From: a virus
Virus record (IMG/VR): IMGVR_UViG_3300017724_000130
Location: 1 to 20,382 of that record
Strand: one strand, 5' to 3'
DNA: 20,382 nt
Shown piece after piece: positions 12,676-20,382 of the stretch; within the stretch, counting starts at the first letter, position 1; each line of letters opens with the position of its first letter. The notes under the pieces are model-generated. The model had not been told where the DNA came from, made no database searches, and saw only the letters and a program-made list of their open reading frames with translations. The translations under genes and the position numbers were made by a program.

Positions 12676-13086
12676 ATGAGAAACATTATTTTAACAGTAG
12701 TATTGGCATGTGCAACTATTTTAGCAACACAAGCACAAACAAAAGGCGATTGGTACGTTGGTACTGGAGACGTTGCAAACGTATCTTGGACAGATTGGGC
12801 AGTTGCTCCAACTGTAGGATATGGTGTAATGGATAACCTAATGGTAGGTTTATCTGTATCACAAGCAGACTCAACAGTGGACATGGAAATGGACTTCCAT
12901 GCAAGATATTTTGTAAAGGGATATTTTGTGTACGCTGCAACAAGTGGACTTGATACTGAGACATTGAGTCTTGGTGTAGGTAGATTATTCACAATTCACA
13001 AAGGTATTTATATAGACCCAAAAGTGGTTTATAATACTAGTGAGAAGACTACAAACCTTACATTAGGGTTTGGTCTTAAATTTTAA
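12676..13086 (+). CDS. Small outer-membrane beta-barrel protein
   Basis: A 136-residue secreted protein. Residues 1-20 form a Sec signal peptide (basic start, hydrophobic core, cleavage after TQA leaving Gln). The mature part is made of alternating aromatic and small residues in beta-strand pattern, with short polar turns, and ends in ...LGFGLKF, the terminal Phe that serves as the BAM insertion signal. About 115 mature residues would give an eight-stranded barrel at most. Phage-borne outer-membrane proteins can alter the host surface to block rival phages or change permeability; the role here is inference. A strong ribosome site AAGGAGAG precedes ATG 12676, and it lies behind its own late-type promoter motif. 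Confidence 0.82.
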   Translation: MRNIILTVVLACATILATQAQTKGDWYVGTGDVANVSWTDWAVAPTVGYGVMDNLMVGLSVSQADSTVDMEMDFHARYFVKGYFVYAATSGLDTETLSLGVGRLFTIHKGIYIDPKVVYNTSEKTTNLTLGFGLKF

Positions 13087-13150
13087 TTAAAACCCAATAG
13101 TGGGTAAATGCTCTCGAAATTATTAACAATTAAAAAACGGAGAAACAAAA

Positions 13151-13375
13151 ATGGAAAACGTAATTAAATATATTACAGGATTCTTTGGCGGATTATTAAC
13201 AGTTCTTATGGCTGTTCTTCCAGTAACGATCTTATGGTTCGTATTAACTGGTGGATCAGTATTTGGAATGGATGTAATCGCAAATCTTACTACATTAGTA
13301 AATGGATTTGGTCAAGGAGGATTTGCCGGATTAGTAGTACTAATTCTAGTAGCATCATTTTTTATCAAGAAGTAG
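13151..13375 (+). CDS. Two-helix membrane protein, 74 aa
   Basis: Two membrane helices (about residues 8-33 and 45-71) joined by a glycine-rich loop, with a short positively charged end (FFIKK). Size and topology fit a class II holin, but the gene lies away from any recognisable endolysin, so a pinhole or small regulatory membrane protein is equally likely. Its ribosome site is CGGAGAAA, and it is followed by an intrinsic terminator, closing the unit that begins with the outer-membrane gene. Confidence 0.75.
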   Translation: MENVIKYITGFFGGLLTVLMAVLPVTILWFVLTGGSVFGMDVIANLTTLVNGFGQGGFAGLVVLILVASFFIKK

Positions 13376-13401
13376 TAGATAAATCATAAATAGTTAATTA
13401 A

Positions 13402-13430
13402 GCCTGGAGATAATATCTCCGGGCTTTTTT
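13402..13430 (+). terminator. Intrinsic (rho-independent) terminator
   Basis: GCCTGGAGAT / ATCTCCGGGC form a 10-bp stem with one G-T pair and a three-base AAT loop, followed by six Ts. It ends the outer-membrane/two-helix unit and insulates the structural operon that starts 18 bases later. Confidence 0.95.
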
Positions 13431-13447
13431 ATTTTCCCAAGACTCTG

Positions 13448-13456
13448 ATATTTATA
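13448..13456 (+). promoter_or_regulatory. Late-type promoter motif of the baseplate operon
   Basis: CTGATATTTATAGTAA contains ATATTTATA at 13448-13456, 19 bases before the ATG at 13476 and directly behind the terminator. This position is the clearest case of the motif as a true operon promoter. Confidence 0.65.
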
Positions 13457-13475
13457 GTAAAGACGGAGATATATT

Positions 13476-13850
13476 ATGTTTCAAGACGAAATATTTGAAG
13501 GTAAAAGTTTTTCTGATTTATTAAAAGAAATACATACTAATTCAAAAAAGAAGGAAAAACAAATTAATTCATTGATTGCTCAATTGCATCCATTAGTTAA
13601 AAATATAACTGATGCTACTATTCTTGTGCCACTAATAAAGGATTATCTTGATGTGGGCATAAAAAATGATGACCAACTAGTAAAAATGGCTAGTATCATA
13701 CAGAGAGCAATGTCAAGAACAGAAGCAGAAGGTACAGATTTTAGTTTATCTGACGATGAAAAAAAGCAGTTATTAAATACTGTAAAAGAAGCTTCACAGA
13801 AAGTAGAATGGGAAGAAGATGCCAAGAGTAAGGTCAAGCAAACCAAGTAA
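13476..13850 (+). CDS. Conserved small virion-region protein, 124 aa
   Basis: An acidic, helical 124-residue protein that heads the baseplate operon, with ribosome site GGAG. The phrases KSFSDLLKEIHTNSKKKEKQI and HPLVKNITDATILVPLIKDYLDVGIKNDDQLVKMASIIQRA form two to four helices. I recall similar proteins next to the hub gene in marine T4-like phages (not checked), and its position suggests a baseplate chaperone or small hub part. It overlaps the hub gene by 32 bases. Confidence 0.75.
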   Translation: MFQDEIFEGKSFSDLLKEIHTNSKKKEKQINSLIAQLHPLVKNITDATILVPLIKDYLDVGIKNDDQLVKMASIIQRAMSRTEAEGTDFSLSDDEKKQLLNTVKEASQKVEWEEDAKSKVKQTK

Positions 13851-15426
13851 TCCAAATCCACAAAAATCAAGAGGAGCTGCTGCCCAGGATGTAAAAAATC
13901 AGGTTATAGAGGCTGCAGAGGTTGTTGATATAATTATGGATCCAACCCACCCTTCCTTTAATGCTGATAGAAGGAGAACAATAGGTGCTGTAATGGCAAG
14001 GCCTCTTGTTAGACAATTTAATCAACCTGTTGATAATTTGGCATGGTATAATCCACTACAATCCCATGCATCAATATATCCATTACTTGGGGAAATAGTT
14101 TTATTAATATCTGCACCTGCAACATCTGCACAATTAATAACTGAGGGTAAAGCAAAATATTATATGTCTGTTGTAAATGTTTGGCACTATGTTAATCACA
14201 ATGGACTACCAGCATCTAGTTATGATATTAACGCCCCAGACGCAGATAAAACTAAAAATTATAGAGGCTTTACTGGTAATTCTAAAGGTGGAGCAGATGA
14301 TATTCCTTTTGGGTCGACCTTTGTTGAAAAACCAATTGCAAGAGTTTTTCCATATGAAGGAGATATAATATATGAAGGTAGATGGGGCCAAAGTTTAAGA
14401 TTTGGTAGTACTGTTACAGAACCAGCAACACCTAATGATTGGTCTTCTACTGGTGATGATGGAGACCCAATAACTATAATTTCTAATGGCCACGCTTCTG
14501 AAGGATCTTCATACCACATTGAAAACATAAATCAAGATTCTAGTGGAATATTTTTATGTAGTTCACAAAAATTACCCATAGATATAGCATCAACAAACTT
14601 CGATTCATATGCATCTGCAGGAGTAGGTGCAACCGAAGAAAAAAGAGAACAAATAGCAGGACCAGAAGCTCCTGAAACTCCAACAGGTGGAGCAGCTAGT
14701 CCAGGAGGAAGTGCAGATGCAAAAGCGGCTGCAGGTGGAGGTGGAGCAGAAGATGGAGAGGATTTAGCTGATGTTCCACCAACAGAAACAGATGTACCAC
14801 CAGATGCAGAAGTATCTGCAGCTGTTGAAGAATTAGAAGACGCTGGAGAATTTGATGCATATAGAAGAGGTAAATATACTGAAACAATAACTTGTGTTGT
14901 TATTGACGGTAAAATTGTAAATAAAGCGTTTGCAGATAAATTACTAACAGTTAAACAGGCGGCTCAAAAAGACGGTGTACGTGTAAAATTAAATAGTGGG
15001 TTTAGACCAATGGAAGCTGCATCTGGACCAGGTTGGTCGACATCAGGTCAAATGACTCTTCGAAGACAAAATTCTGGTACCCAGGTTGGTGGTAAAAAAT
15101 CAGGATTAAAAGCAGCTGCTGGAGAATATAGTGATGGTTTTACAAAACAAATAAGACAAACTGGTTATTTCAGTCCTTTAACTGCTGGTCCAGGATTTTC
15201 AAACCACCAAAACGGTAAGGCTTTTGATATTCAAACTGGAATGGGTAAAAGTCAATCACCATATTCCACAACAACAAAAACTTGGAGGTGGCTAGTTGCA
15301 AATATGCACCAATATGGCTTTATTAGAGCTGTTGCAAAAGAAAGATGGCATTGGGAATATCACCCAGGAGCAGGTATGTTTTCAAAAGTACCTAGAGACC
15401 ATGGAACATGGGACAATTTAGTATAG
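13819..15426 (+). CDS. Baseplate hub (gp5-like) with M15 peptidase domain
   Basis: A 535-residue fusion. Residues about 50-260 carry the T4-like hub/OB-fold region (GEIVLLISAP, FPYEGDIIYEGRWGQSLRFG, GDPITIISNGH, GIFLCSSQKLPI). A Gly/Ala/Glu-rich linker spans about 265-345. Residues about 345-535 form an M15 (VanY/DD-carboxypeptidase type) peptidase, which cuts the D-Ala peptide crosslinks of peptidoglycan: SGFRP at 393-397, zinc ligands H463 and D470 in SNHQNGKAFD, and E508-x-W-H511-x-x-Y with catalytic E508 and ligand H511. T4 gp5 carries a lysozyme in the same role, so the phage has swapped a sugar-cutting enzyme for a peptide-cutting one. It probably opens the cell wall during tail contraction. 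Confidence 0.9.
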   Translation: MPRVRSSKPSNPNPQKSRGAAAQDVKNQVIEAAEVVDIIMDPTHPSFNADRRRTIGAVMARPLVRQFNQPVDNLAWYNPLQSHASIYPLLGEIVLLISAPATSAQLITEGKAKYYMSVVNVWHYVNHNGLPASSYDINAPDADKTKNYRGFTGNSKGGADDIPFGSTFVEKPIARVFPYEGDIIYEGRWGQSLRFGSTVTEPATPNDWSSTGDDGDPITIISNGHASEGSSYHIENINQDSSGIFLCSSQKLPIDIASTNFDSYASAGVGATEEKREQIAGPEAPETPTGGAASPGGSADAKAAAGGGGAEDGEDLADVPPTETDVPPDAEVSAAVEELEDAGEFDAYRRGKYTETITCVVIDGKIVNKAFADKLLTVKQAAQKDGVRVKLNSGFRPMEAASGPGWSTSGQMTLRRQNSGTQVGGKKSGLKAAAGEYSDGFTKQIRQTGYFSPLTAGPGFSNHQNGKAFDIQTGMGKSQSPYSTTTKTWRWLVANMHQYGFIRAVAKERWHWEYHPGAGMFSKVPRDHGTWDNLV

Positions 15427-15436
15427 GAGAAAAGTT

Positions 15437-15820
15437 ATGGCATTAATACCACCAAGCATATATGAAGGACAACAAGTAGTAATAAATTCAGACAGATTAC
15501 TATTTAACGCCCGAACAGATTCAATATTATTAATATCTGACGAAAGTGTAGGAATTTCAACCAATGGAACGTTCAACGTTGATTCAGGAGATATTGCAAT
15601 AATAAATAGTCCTGAAATATATTTAGGATTAGATGCTGTTGAACCTGTAGTTTTAGGTGATACATTGTTGGGATTATTAGAAGAACTATGTGACGCACTA
15701 GCAGCAGAAACCCACCCAACACCGGTTGGTCCTTCAGGTCCACCAATTAACGCAGCAGATTATTCATCAATTAAAAGTAGGCTTAAATCATTTTTAAGTC
15801 CACAAAATTACACATTATAA
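15437..15820 (+). CDS. Spike-like virion protein, 127 aa
   Basis: A 127-residue protein built from short beta-strands with a repeating SDRLLFNAR.DSILLISDESVGISTNGTFNVDSG pattern, which is the style of the C-terminal beta-helix of T4-like hub/spike proteins, ending in a Pro/Gly-rich stretch (THPTPVGPSGPP) and a short tail. It directly follows the hub gene with a strong GGAGAAAAGTT ribosome site. I infer it is the membrane-piercing spike tip, encoded apart from the hub rather than fused to it as in T4 gp5. Confidence 0.65.
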   Translation: MALIPPSIYEGQQVVINSDRLLFNARTDSILLISDESVGISTNGTFNVDSGDIAIINSPEIYLGLDAVEPVVLGDTLLGLLEELCDALAAETHPTPVGPSGPPINAADYSSIKSRLKSFLSPQNYTL

Positions 15821-15822
15821 AT

Positions 15823-16287
15823 ATGCCATTTTTACCACCAGCATTTCAATCAGCTTTATCAGGAATAGAAGCAAACCACCCACCAAACGCTGTTGCATTT
15901 GCAAACGCTTGGGCCGACGCGTTTTTTATTGGCTTCGGTAATCCAATTCCCCCATCAACAACAGGACAGGCAGCAAAATCTGCAGCATTTGGTATATTTT
16001 TAGGAGCGTTTGAAAAGTTTAACCCAGCAGATGCTCCACAAGGATTAAACATAATGAAATCTGGAGTAACGGCATTTGCAGCAACATTAGCATTAGGAAT
16101 GTTACCAAATTTTGCAGCTGTTCCGCCTTCAAGCCCATATCCTGGTTGGGAGCAATTTGCATCTCAAATAAGTGCATCAAATAATAAGGGTACAATGCCT
16201 GGATTAATAACTGCAGCAACTGTTCCGTGGTTTATGACTGGAATAGCTATTCATACAACAACTGGAGTTACGTTACCCTGGTCGTAA
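15823..16287 (+). CDS. Virion-region hypothetical protein, 154 aa
   Basis: A 154-residue, Ala/Pro/Phe-rich protein with no signal peptide; several hydrophobic stretches (about residues 29-40, 85-97) are short and interrupted by Pro and Gly. Composition suggests a structural protein with many small-residue turns. It starts two bases after the spike-like gene and ends before a late-type promoter motif. No family recognised. Confidence 0.65.
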   Translation: MPFLPPAFQSALSGIEANHPPNAVAFANAWADAFFIGFGNPIPPSTTGQAAKSAAFGIFLGAFEKFNPADAPQGLNIMKSGVTAFAATLALGMLPNFAAVPPSSPYPGWEQFASQISASNNKGTMPGLITAATVPWFMTGIAIHTTTGVTLPWS

Positions 16288-16306
16288 CAAATAACCAAAC
16301 TGTTTG

Positions 16307-16315
16307 ATATTTATA
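16307..16315 (+). promoter_or_regulatory. Late-type promoter motif before the wedge operon
   Basis: TTTGATATTTATATAAGG contains ATATTTATA at 16307-16315, 30 bases before ATG 16346. It shows the same TGATATTTATA context as the motifs before the tmRNA and the hub operon. Confidence 0.65.
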
Positions 16316-16345
16316 TAAGGAATACAAACGCTAGGAGAAAAAAAT

Positions 16346-16774
16346 ATGAAAAAATCTGATTTAGTTAGAGTAATTAGAGAAGTTGTCAAACGTGAAGTAA
16401 GGTCTGCGTTAAAAGAAGAATTAGGAAATAGACAACCAATTAAAGAAAAAACTACACGTAAAAAGAAAGAAAAAATTACCCAAACATTCAGCGACAACCC
16501 ATTATTAAACGAGGTTATGCAGGAAACTGCAGCAGATAATTGGGCTTCAATGGGCAATAGAGAATTAAATTCTACAGACGCCTTAGCAGGAAGAGCCGGT
16601 TTAGCATCAATGATGGGAATGGAAAGTCCAGATCAAGTTTTTGGTCAAAAACCATCAATACAACAAATGCTGCCTGAAGATAGAAAACATGTTCAAATAA
16701 AACCTGAATTAGAACAAGCATTAACAAAAGATTATTCAGCACTAATGAAAGCAATTGATAAAAAGAAAAAGTAA
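16346..16774 (+). CDS. Virion-region hypothetical protein, 142 aa
   Basis: A 142-residue, charged, mostly helical protein with an Arg/Glu-rich start (VRVIREVVKREVRSALKEEL) that looks like a coiled-coil or N-terminal helix, a lysine cluster, then a Met/Gly-rich stretch and a lysine tail. Ribosome site AGGAGAAA. Its place directly before gp25 suggests a small baseplate or tail accessory protein. No family recognised. Confidence 0.7.
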   Translation: MKKSDLVRVIREVVKREVRSALKEELGNRQPIKEKTTRKKKEKITQTFSDNPLLNEVMQETAADNWASMGNRELNSTDALAGRAGLASMMGMESPDQVFGQKPSIQQMLPEDRKHVQIKPELEQALTKDYSALMKAIDKKKK

Positions 16775-16780
16775 TATAAA

Positions 16781-17386
16781 ATGGGAATCCCAATAGAACA
16801 ACCAAATACAAATTTACGGGAAGAACAGTCTAGAATAAATGTTGGTAAAAATACCCATTTTATAGAAAGTTCTGGAAACTATATAATAGATGGTAAAATA
16901 GTTCAAGGCCGACCAAAAGGTTTTAGAGGTGCCAGGGCTAGAAAAGTTTCAACTAGACAACCTTTAGATTTTTTACCGGATGTTGCTATTGGTTTAAAAT
17001 TACCATTTAATAACCCAGATGGAAGGCTATTTGACTTAAATTATTTATCAATGGATCAAACAATGACTAATTTAGAAAACCTTTTATTAACTAGAAAGGG
17101 TGAAAGGATAATGCATCCAAAGTTCGGTACAAGACTACAGGAGGCATTATTTGAACCAAATACTGAAAAATTAAGAAGTTATATAAATACTGAAATAGAA
17201 AAGGCAATTACCCAATGGCTGCCATATATATTATTACAAGATGTTGAGGTTAACGTTGCTGAAAAATCTGGTAATAATTCATCAATGATAGATCCATTTC
17301 ATGGTATAGTTGCAAAAATAACATTCAGTTTAAAAAACAATAGAATAGATACACGACAAATTGTAATAGATATAAAAGCGGATTAA
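16781..17386 (+). CDS. 25: Baseplate wedge protein, gp25-like
   Basis: A 201-residue member of the gp25 family, a structural part of the baseplate wedge that helps start the sheath. Seen in residues about 90-195: the family signature LLTRKGERIMHPKFGTRL, then LFEPNTEKLRSYINTEI and TQWLPYILLQDVEVNV, ending in an RIDTRQIVIDI strand. T4 gp25 is 132 residues; this one has an extra 70-residue N-terminus rich in polar residues. It starts six bases after the previous stop and lies one base before gp6, as expected for co-assembly of the wedge. Confidence 0.92.
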   Translation: MGIPIEQPNTNLREEQSRINVGKNTHFIESSGNYIIDGKIVQGRPKGFRGARARKVSTRQPLDFLPDVAIGLKLPFNNPDGRLFDLNYLSMDQTMTNLENLLLTRKGERIMHPKFGTRLQEALFEPNTEKLRSYINTEIEKAITQWLPYILLQDVEVNVAEKSGNNSSMIDPFHGIVAKITFSLKNNRIDTRQIVIDIKAD

Positions 17387-17387
17387 T

Positions 17388-19271
17388 ATGGGAATACAAA
17401 CTACAAAATCGGACTTAAAATACTTGAATAAAGATTTTTCTCAATTTAGAGAAAAGTTAATAAATTATTCAAAGACATATTTTCCTGACACATTTAATGA
17501 CTTTAATGAGGCTTCCCCTGGTATGATGTTTATAGAGATGGCGTCTTATGTTGGAGATGTGTTATCTTATTATTTAGACAATCAATTAAGGGAAAGTTTA
17601 ATAACAGAAGCAACTGAGCGTTCTAATATTATTTCAATTGCAAAAGGTATGGGATATAAACCAAAACCATCTGTTTCGTCTTTTTCAACCTTAGATGTAT
17701 ACATATTATTACCAGCTGTTGGATCAGGGGTATCAGCTGCACCTGATTGGGCATACGCTCCAGTTGTAGATGAAGGATTACAGGCAGCCGCCAAAACTGC
17801 AGGAAATATAGGTTTCTTTTCCCTTGCACCAGTTGATTTTAGATTTTCAAGTTCACTTGATCCAACGGATGTTTCTGTTTATAAGATAGATGGTTCTGGA
17901 AACCCTGAATCTTTTTTATTAAAAAAACAAGTACCCATACAAAGTGGAAAACAAAAGGAAAAAAAGTTTGGTTTTGAGTCACCAAAAAAATACGACAAAA
18001 TATTGTTAGATGATAATAATATAATACAAATACTTGATTGCAGAGATGCAGATGAAAATAGGTGGTATGAGGTAGACTACTTAGCACAAAACACAATATA
18101 TGAAGAGGTAAAAAATACAGCCTTAATAGATCCAGAATTGGCTCAATTTAATGAAGAAACACCTTTTCTATTAAAATTAAGAAAAACTTCTAGAAGATTT
18201 ACAACAAATGTTTTAGCAGATATGACAACTGAAATACAATTTGGAGCAGGAAACTCCTCAGAATCAGATGAGTTAATAATACCAAATCCAGAAAATGTTG
18301 GTATGGCTATTCCATATGGAAACACTTCTGTAATGGATAATGCTTGGGATCCATCAAATACCATGTTTACTAGGGCATACGGAAAAGCCCCATCAAATAC
18401 AACACTAACAATAAAATATCTAGTTGGTGGAGGTATAGAATCAAACGTTAAGGCTGGTGTAATAACAGATCTAACAAAGGTTTCTTTTAGTTTAGACGGA
18501 GATGGACTATCATCATCAACAATAAATTTTGTACAAAAATCTATTGCAATAAATAATCCAGAACCAGCAACTGGTGGTAAGTCTGAAGAAACAGTAGAAG
18601 AAATTAGACAAAATGCCCTTGGAAATTTTGCAGCACAATCAAGAGCAGTAACTAGAGAAGACTATATATCTAGAGTATATTCTATACCAGCAAGATTTGG
18701 AAATGTTGCAAAATGTTTTATTATTCAAGATGAACAAGTAAATCCAAAAACAGGAGCAACTATATCTAATCCACTTGCTTTAAATATGTATGTTTTGGCA
18801 TTTAATAGTAATAAGCAATTAACAAACGCCAACCTAGTAACTAAGGAAAATCTAAGAAATTATCTAAGTAGATTTAGAATATTAACAGACGCAGTAAATA
18901 TAAAAAATGGATTTGTAATAAATCTTGGTGTAGACTTTTCAATAGTGCCTTTACCGGGCTATCAAGGACCCGATGTGTTGGTTAAATGTATTACAAAATT
19001 AAAGGAAATATTTAATATTGATAAATGGCAATTTAATGAGCCAATAATGCTAGGAAATATAGCAACTGAACTAGATAAAATAGAAGGTGTACAAACAGTT
19101 ATAGACCTAGATATTCATTGTAAATTTGATAAAGATGCTGGATATTCTGGAAATTATTACGACATTAGAACAGCAACAAAAAATAAAATAATATATCCAT
19201 CTCAAGATCCTGCAATATTCGAAGTCAAATATCCTGACGACGATATTAGAGGAAAAATAGTGGCTCTTTAG
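17388..19271 (+). CDS. 6: Baseplate wedge protein, gp6-like
   Basis: A 627-residue homologue of T4 gp6 (660 residues), which forms the inner ring of the baseplate wedge. The N-terminus (residues about 1-90) has SDLKYLNKDFSQFREKLINY, then SPGMMFIEMASYVGDVLSYY and ERSNIISIAKGMGYKPKPS, the gp6/gpJ-type start. The long middle is mixed beta; the region at about 395-450 (KSEETVEEIRQNALGNFAAQ, AVTREDYISRVYS) is the other well-kept gp6/gpJ signature. It lies one base after gp25 and is followed by a GGAG site for the next gene. Confidence 0.93.
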   Translation: MGIQTTKSDLKYLNKDFSQFREKLINYSKTYFPDTFNDFNEASPGMMFIEMASYVGDVLSYYLDNQLRESLITEATERSNIISIAKGMGYKPKPSVSSFSTLDVYILLPAVGSGVSAAPDWAYAPVVDEGLQAAAKTAGNIGFFSLAPVDFRFSSSLDPTDVSVYKIDGSGNPESFLLKKQVPIQSGKQKEKKFGFESPKKYDKILLDDNNIIQILDCRDADENRWYEVDYLAQNTIYEEVKNTALIDPELAQFNEETPFLLKLRKTSRRFTTNVLADMTTEIQFGAGNSSESDELIIPNPENVGMAIPYGNTSVMDNAWDPSNTMFTRAYGKAPSNTTLTIKYLVGGGIESNVKAGVITDLTKVSFSLDGDGLSSSTINFVQKSIAINNPEPATGGKSEETVEEIRQNALGNFAAQSRAVTREDYISRVYSIPARFGNVAKCFIIQDEQVNPKTGATISNPLALNMYVLAFNSNKQLTNANLVTKENLRNYLSRFRILTDAVNIKNGFVINLGVDFSIVPLPGYQGPDVLVKCITKLKEIFNIDKWQFNEPIMLGNIATELDKIEGVQTVIDLDIHCKFDKDAGYSGNYYDIRTATKNKIIYPSQDPAIFEVKYPDDDIRGKIVAL

Positions 19272-19285
19272 AGGAGAAATAATAT

Positions 19286-20382
19286 ATGCAATATTCAATA
19301 ACACCTAAAAAAGATGCAACCATTTATGAAAGATCTGGTAGTATGAACACTGGAATAGACGAAATATTAGAGCTTTCAAAAATAGTTAGTGCATCTGATT
19401 CAACTAATATATATAATTCTAGAGCCCTAATAAAATTTGATCTAAGCAAAATATCAGGATCAATAGTTGCAGGATTAATACCATCCGCATCTCAATTAAA
19501 TGCCCCTAAATATTATCTTAAACTATACACTAACAATGCCCATGACTTAGAATACAAATATGGAATAGAAGCTTGGCCAATATCAGAGTCTTGGAATATG
19601 GGTAAAGGTAGAACAGACGATCAAAAAGTTCTTCCAGGAGGATCTCTTGGCCATGAAGAAGAAGGTGTAAGTTGGCAATATAAAGATGGTAGATTTTATT
19701 TTGGAAATACATGGGCAACCAGTTCTGCAATAATGGGAGTTGGAACAACTGGATCTTATTCAACTACCCCAGGAGGAGCAACTTGGTATACTGGATCTGG
19801 ATATGTTGCATCTCAATCATTTGACTACGAAGCAACAGATATAAACATGGACGTAACAAACATTGTTAATAATTGGCTAAACAACTCTATACCAAATGAA
19901 GGATTTATAATTATGCGTAGTGGCTCTAACCAAGGGCAAACTATTGACGAAGAAAGAAATGGAATTCCTTATGGTACATTAAAATTCTTCTCTACAGATA
20001 CCCACACAATATATCAACCAAGATTAGTTGTAGGTTGGGATGATTCAATCCATACCCAATTCGGTCCTATTGGAAGTGACATTAATGCAGACAATATTAT
20101 AGATATAAGAAATAGAGGAAAATACAAAAAATCTGACAGGACAAAAATACAAATTATTGCTAGACCTAAATTTCCTATAAAAACATACCAAACTGCATCA
20201 GAAGCTCTTGATAAGTATCAATTACCTATTTATTCTTACTGGTCAGTTAAAGACATGATAACAGAAGAAACTATAATTCCTTTTGATAGTCAATCAACAT
20301 GGATAAGTAGTGATAACGATGGAAGTTATTTTAATTTATGGATGGACCAATTTTACGAAGAAAGAAGATATAAGTTTGTATT
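19286..20382 (+). CDS. Large structural protein, DNRLRE-like (3' end outside window)
   Basis: ATG 19286 follows GAGGAGAAAT; the frame stays open to the window end (365 codons), so the gene is cut. The first 230 residues match a DNRLRE-like beta-sandwich: DATIYERS...NTGIDEILEL, then SRALIKFDLSKI, a middle with YGIEAWPISESWNMG, and DVTNIVNNWLNN...NEGFIIM, the strand-turn pattern of surface or adhesive domains. In T4-like marine phages a large tail or tail-fibre protein follows gp6, so a baseplate-peripheral or adhesion role is likely; this is inference. Further domains are not visible here. Confidence 0.8.
   Translation, partial: MQYSITPKKDATIYERSGSMNTGIDEILELSKIVSASDSTNIYNSRALIKFDLSKISGSIVAGLIPSASQLNAPKYYLKLYTNNAHDLEYKYGIEAWPISESWNMGKGRTDDQKVLPGGSLGHEEEGVSWQYKDGRFYFGNTWATSSAIMGVGTTGSYSTTPGGATWYTGSGYVASQSFDYEATDINMDVTNIVNNWLNNSIPNEGFIIMRSGSNQGQTIDEERNGIPYGTLKFFSTDTHTIYQPRLVVGWDDSIHTQFGPIGSDINADNIIDIRNRGKYKKSDRTKIQIIARPKFPIKTYQTASEALDKYQLPIYSYWSVKDMITEETIIPFDSQSTWISSDNDGSYFNLWMDQFYEERRYKFV

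Noticed and set aside
13092-13105. Terminator after the outer-membrane gene (ACCCA/TGGGT hairpin)
   Set aside because: The stem is only 5 bp and no run of T follows; the real terminator lies at 13402-13430.
14177-14368. A 63-aa frame inside the hub gene
   Set aside because: Out of frame within a clearly coding region with no ribosome site or plausible protein character.
6247-16315. TATTTATA motifs read as T4 late promoters on the minus strand
   Set aside because: No minus-strand genes exist to be read; every copy is placed upstream of a + strand gene or the tmRNA.

Overview
The window is a contiguous piece of an AT-rich, T4-like (contractile-tailed) bacteriophage genome. The evidence is a gp55-type late sigma factor, a baseplate block (hub with a cell-wall peptidase domain, gp25-like and gp6-like wedge proteins), a phage Hsp20, and dense one-strand coding with many 1-32 bp gene overlaps. 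Every supported gene lies on the + strand. The host looks like a marine-type Gram-negative bacterium: one gene encodes a lipoprotein with a lipobox and another a small outer-membrane beta-barrel protein. The exact host is not settled. A-rich leaders without Shine-Dalgarno sites and the lipoprotein style would suit Bacteroidetes, whereas a circularly permuted tmRNA is normally a mark of Alphaproteobacteria, Cyanobacteria and some Betaproteobacteria.

Layout. (1) 1-5454: small hypothetical genes, a 701-aa protein pairing a zincin-like HEGSH region with a complete VWA/MIDAS domain, a lipoprotein, and a run of overlapping small genes. Two of the leaders here are near-identical copies of one promoter cassette. 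(2) 5455-7055: a long leader, a small DUF-like protein, a basic membrane protein, Hsp20 and a small unknown gene. (3) 7056-7419: a gene-free stretch occupied by a circularly permuted (two-piece) tmRNA gene with its own late-type promoter motif. The T-arm and 3' acceptor strand are encoded upstream of the 5' acceptor strand, tag reading frame and two pseudoknots. (4) 7420-12540: unknown proteins, a membrane/coiled-coil protein, a zinc-ribbon protein, very small membrane and soluble proteins, an HD-domain phosphohydrolase, and the late sigma factor gp55. (5) 12541-13430: an outer-membrane protein and a two-helix membrane protein, closed by a strong intrinsic terminator. (6) 13431-20382: the late structural block: a conserved small protein, the M15-peptidase baseplate hub, a spike-like protein, two unknown virion-type genes, gp25, gp6 and the start of a large DNRLRE-like structural protein cut by the window end.

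How it fits together. gp55 should direct host RNA polymerase to late promoters. A motif reading TATTTATA on the coding strand recurs just upstream of the tmRNA, Hsp20, outer-membrane protein and both structural operons, and is the best candidate for its target. The late genes have strong GGAG ribosome sites, while most of the other genes do not. The most notable element is the permuted tmRNA; the zincin-VWA protein, the phage-encoded envelope proteins and the duplicated promoter cassette also deserve attention. All functional statements rest on reading motifs by eye; no database search was possible.
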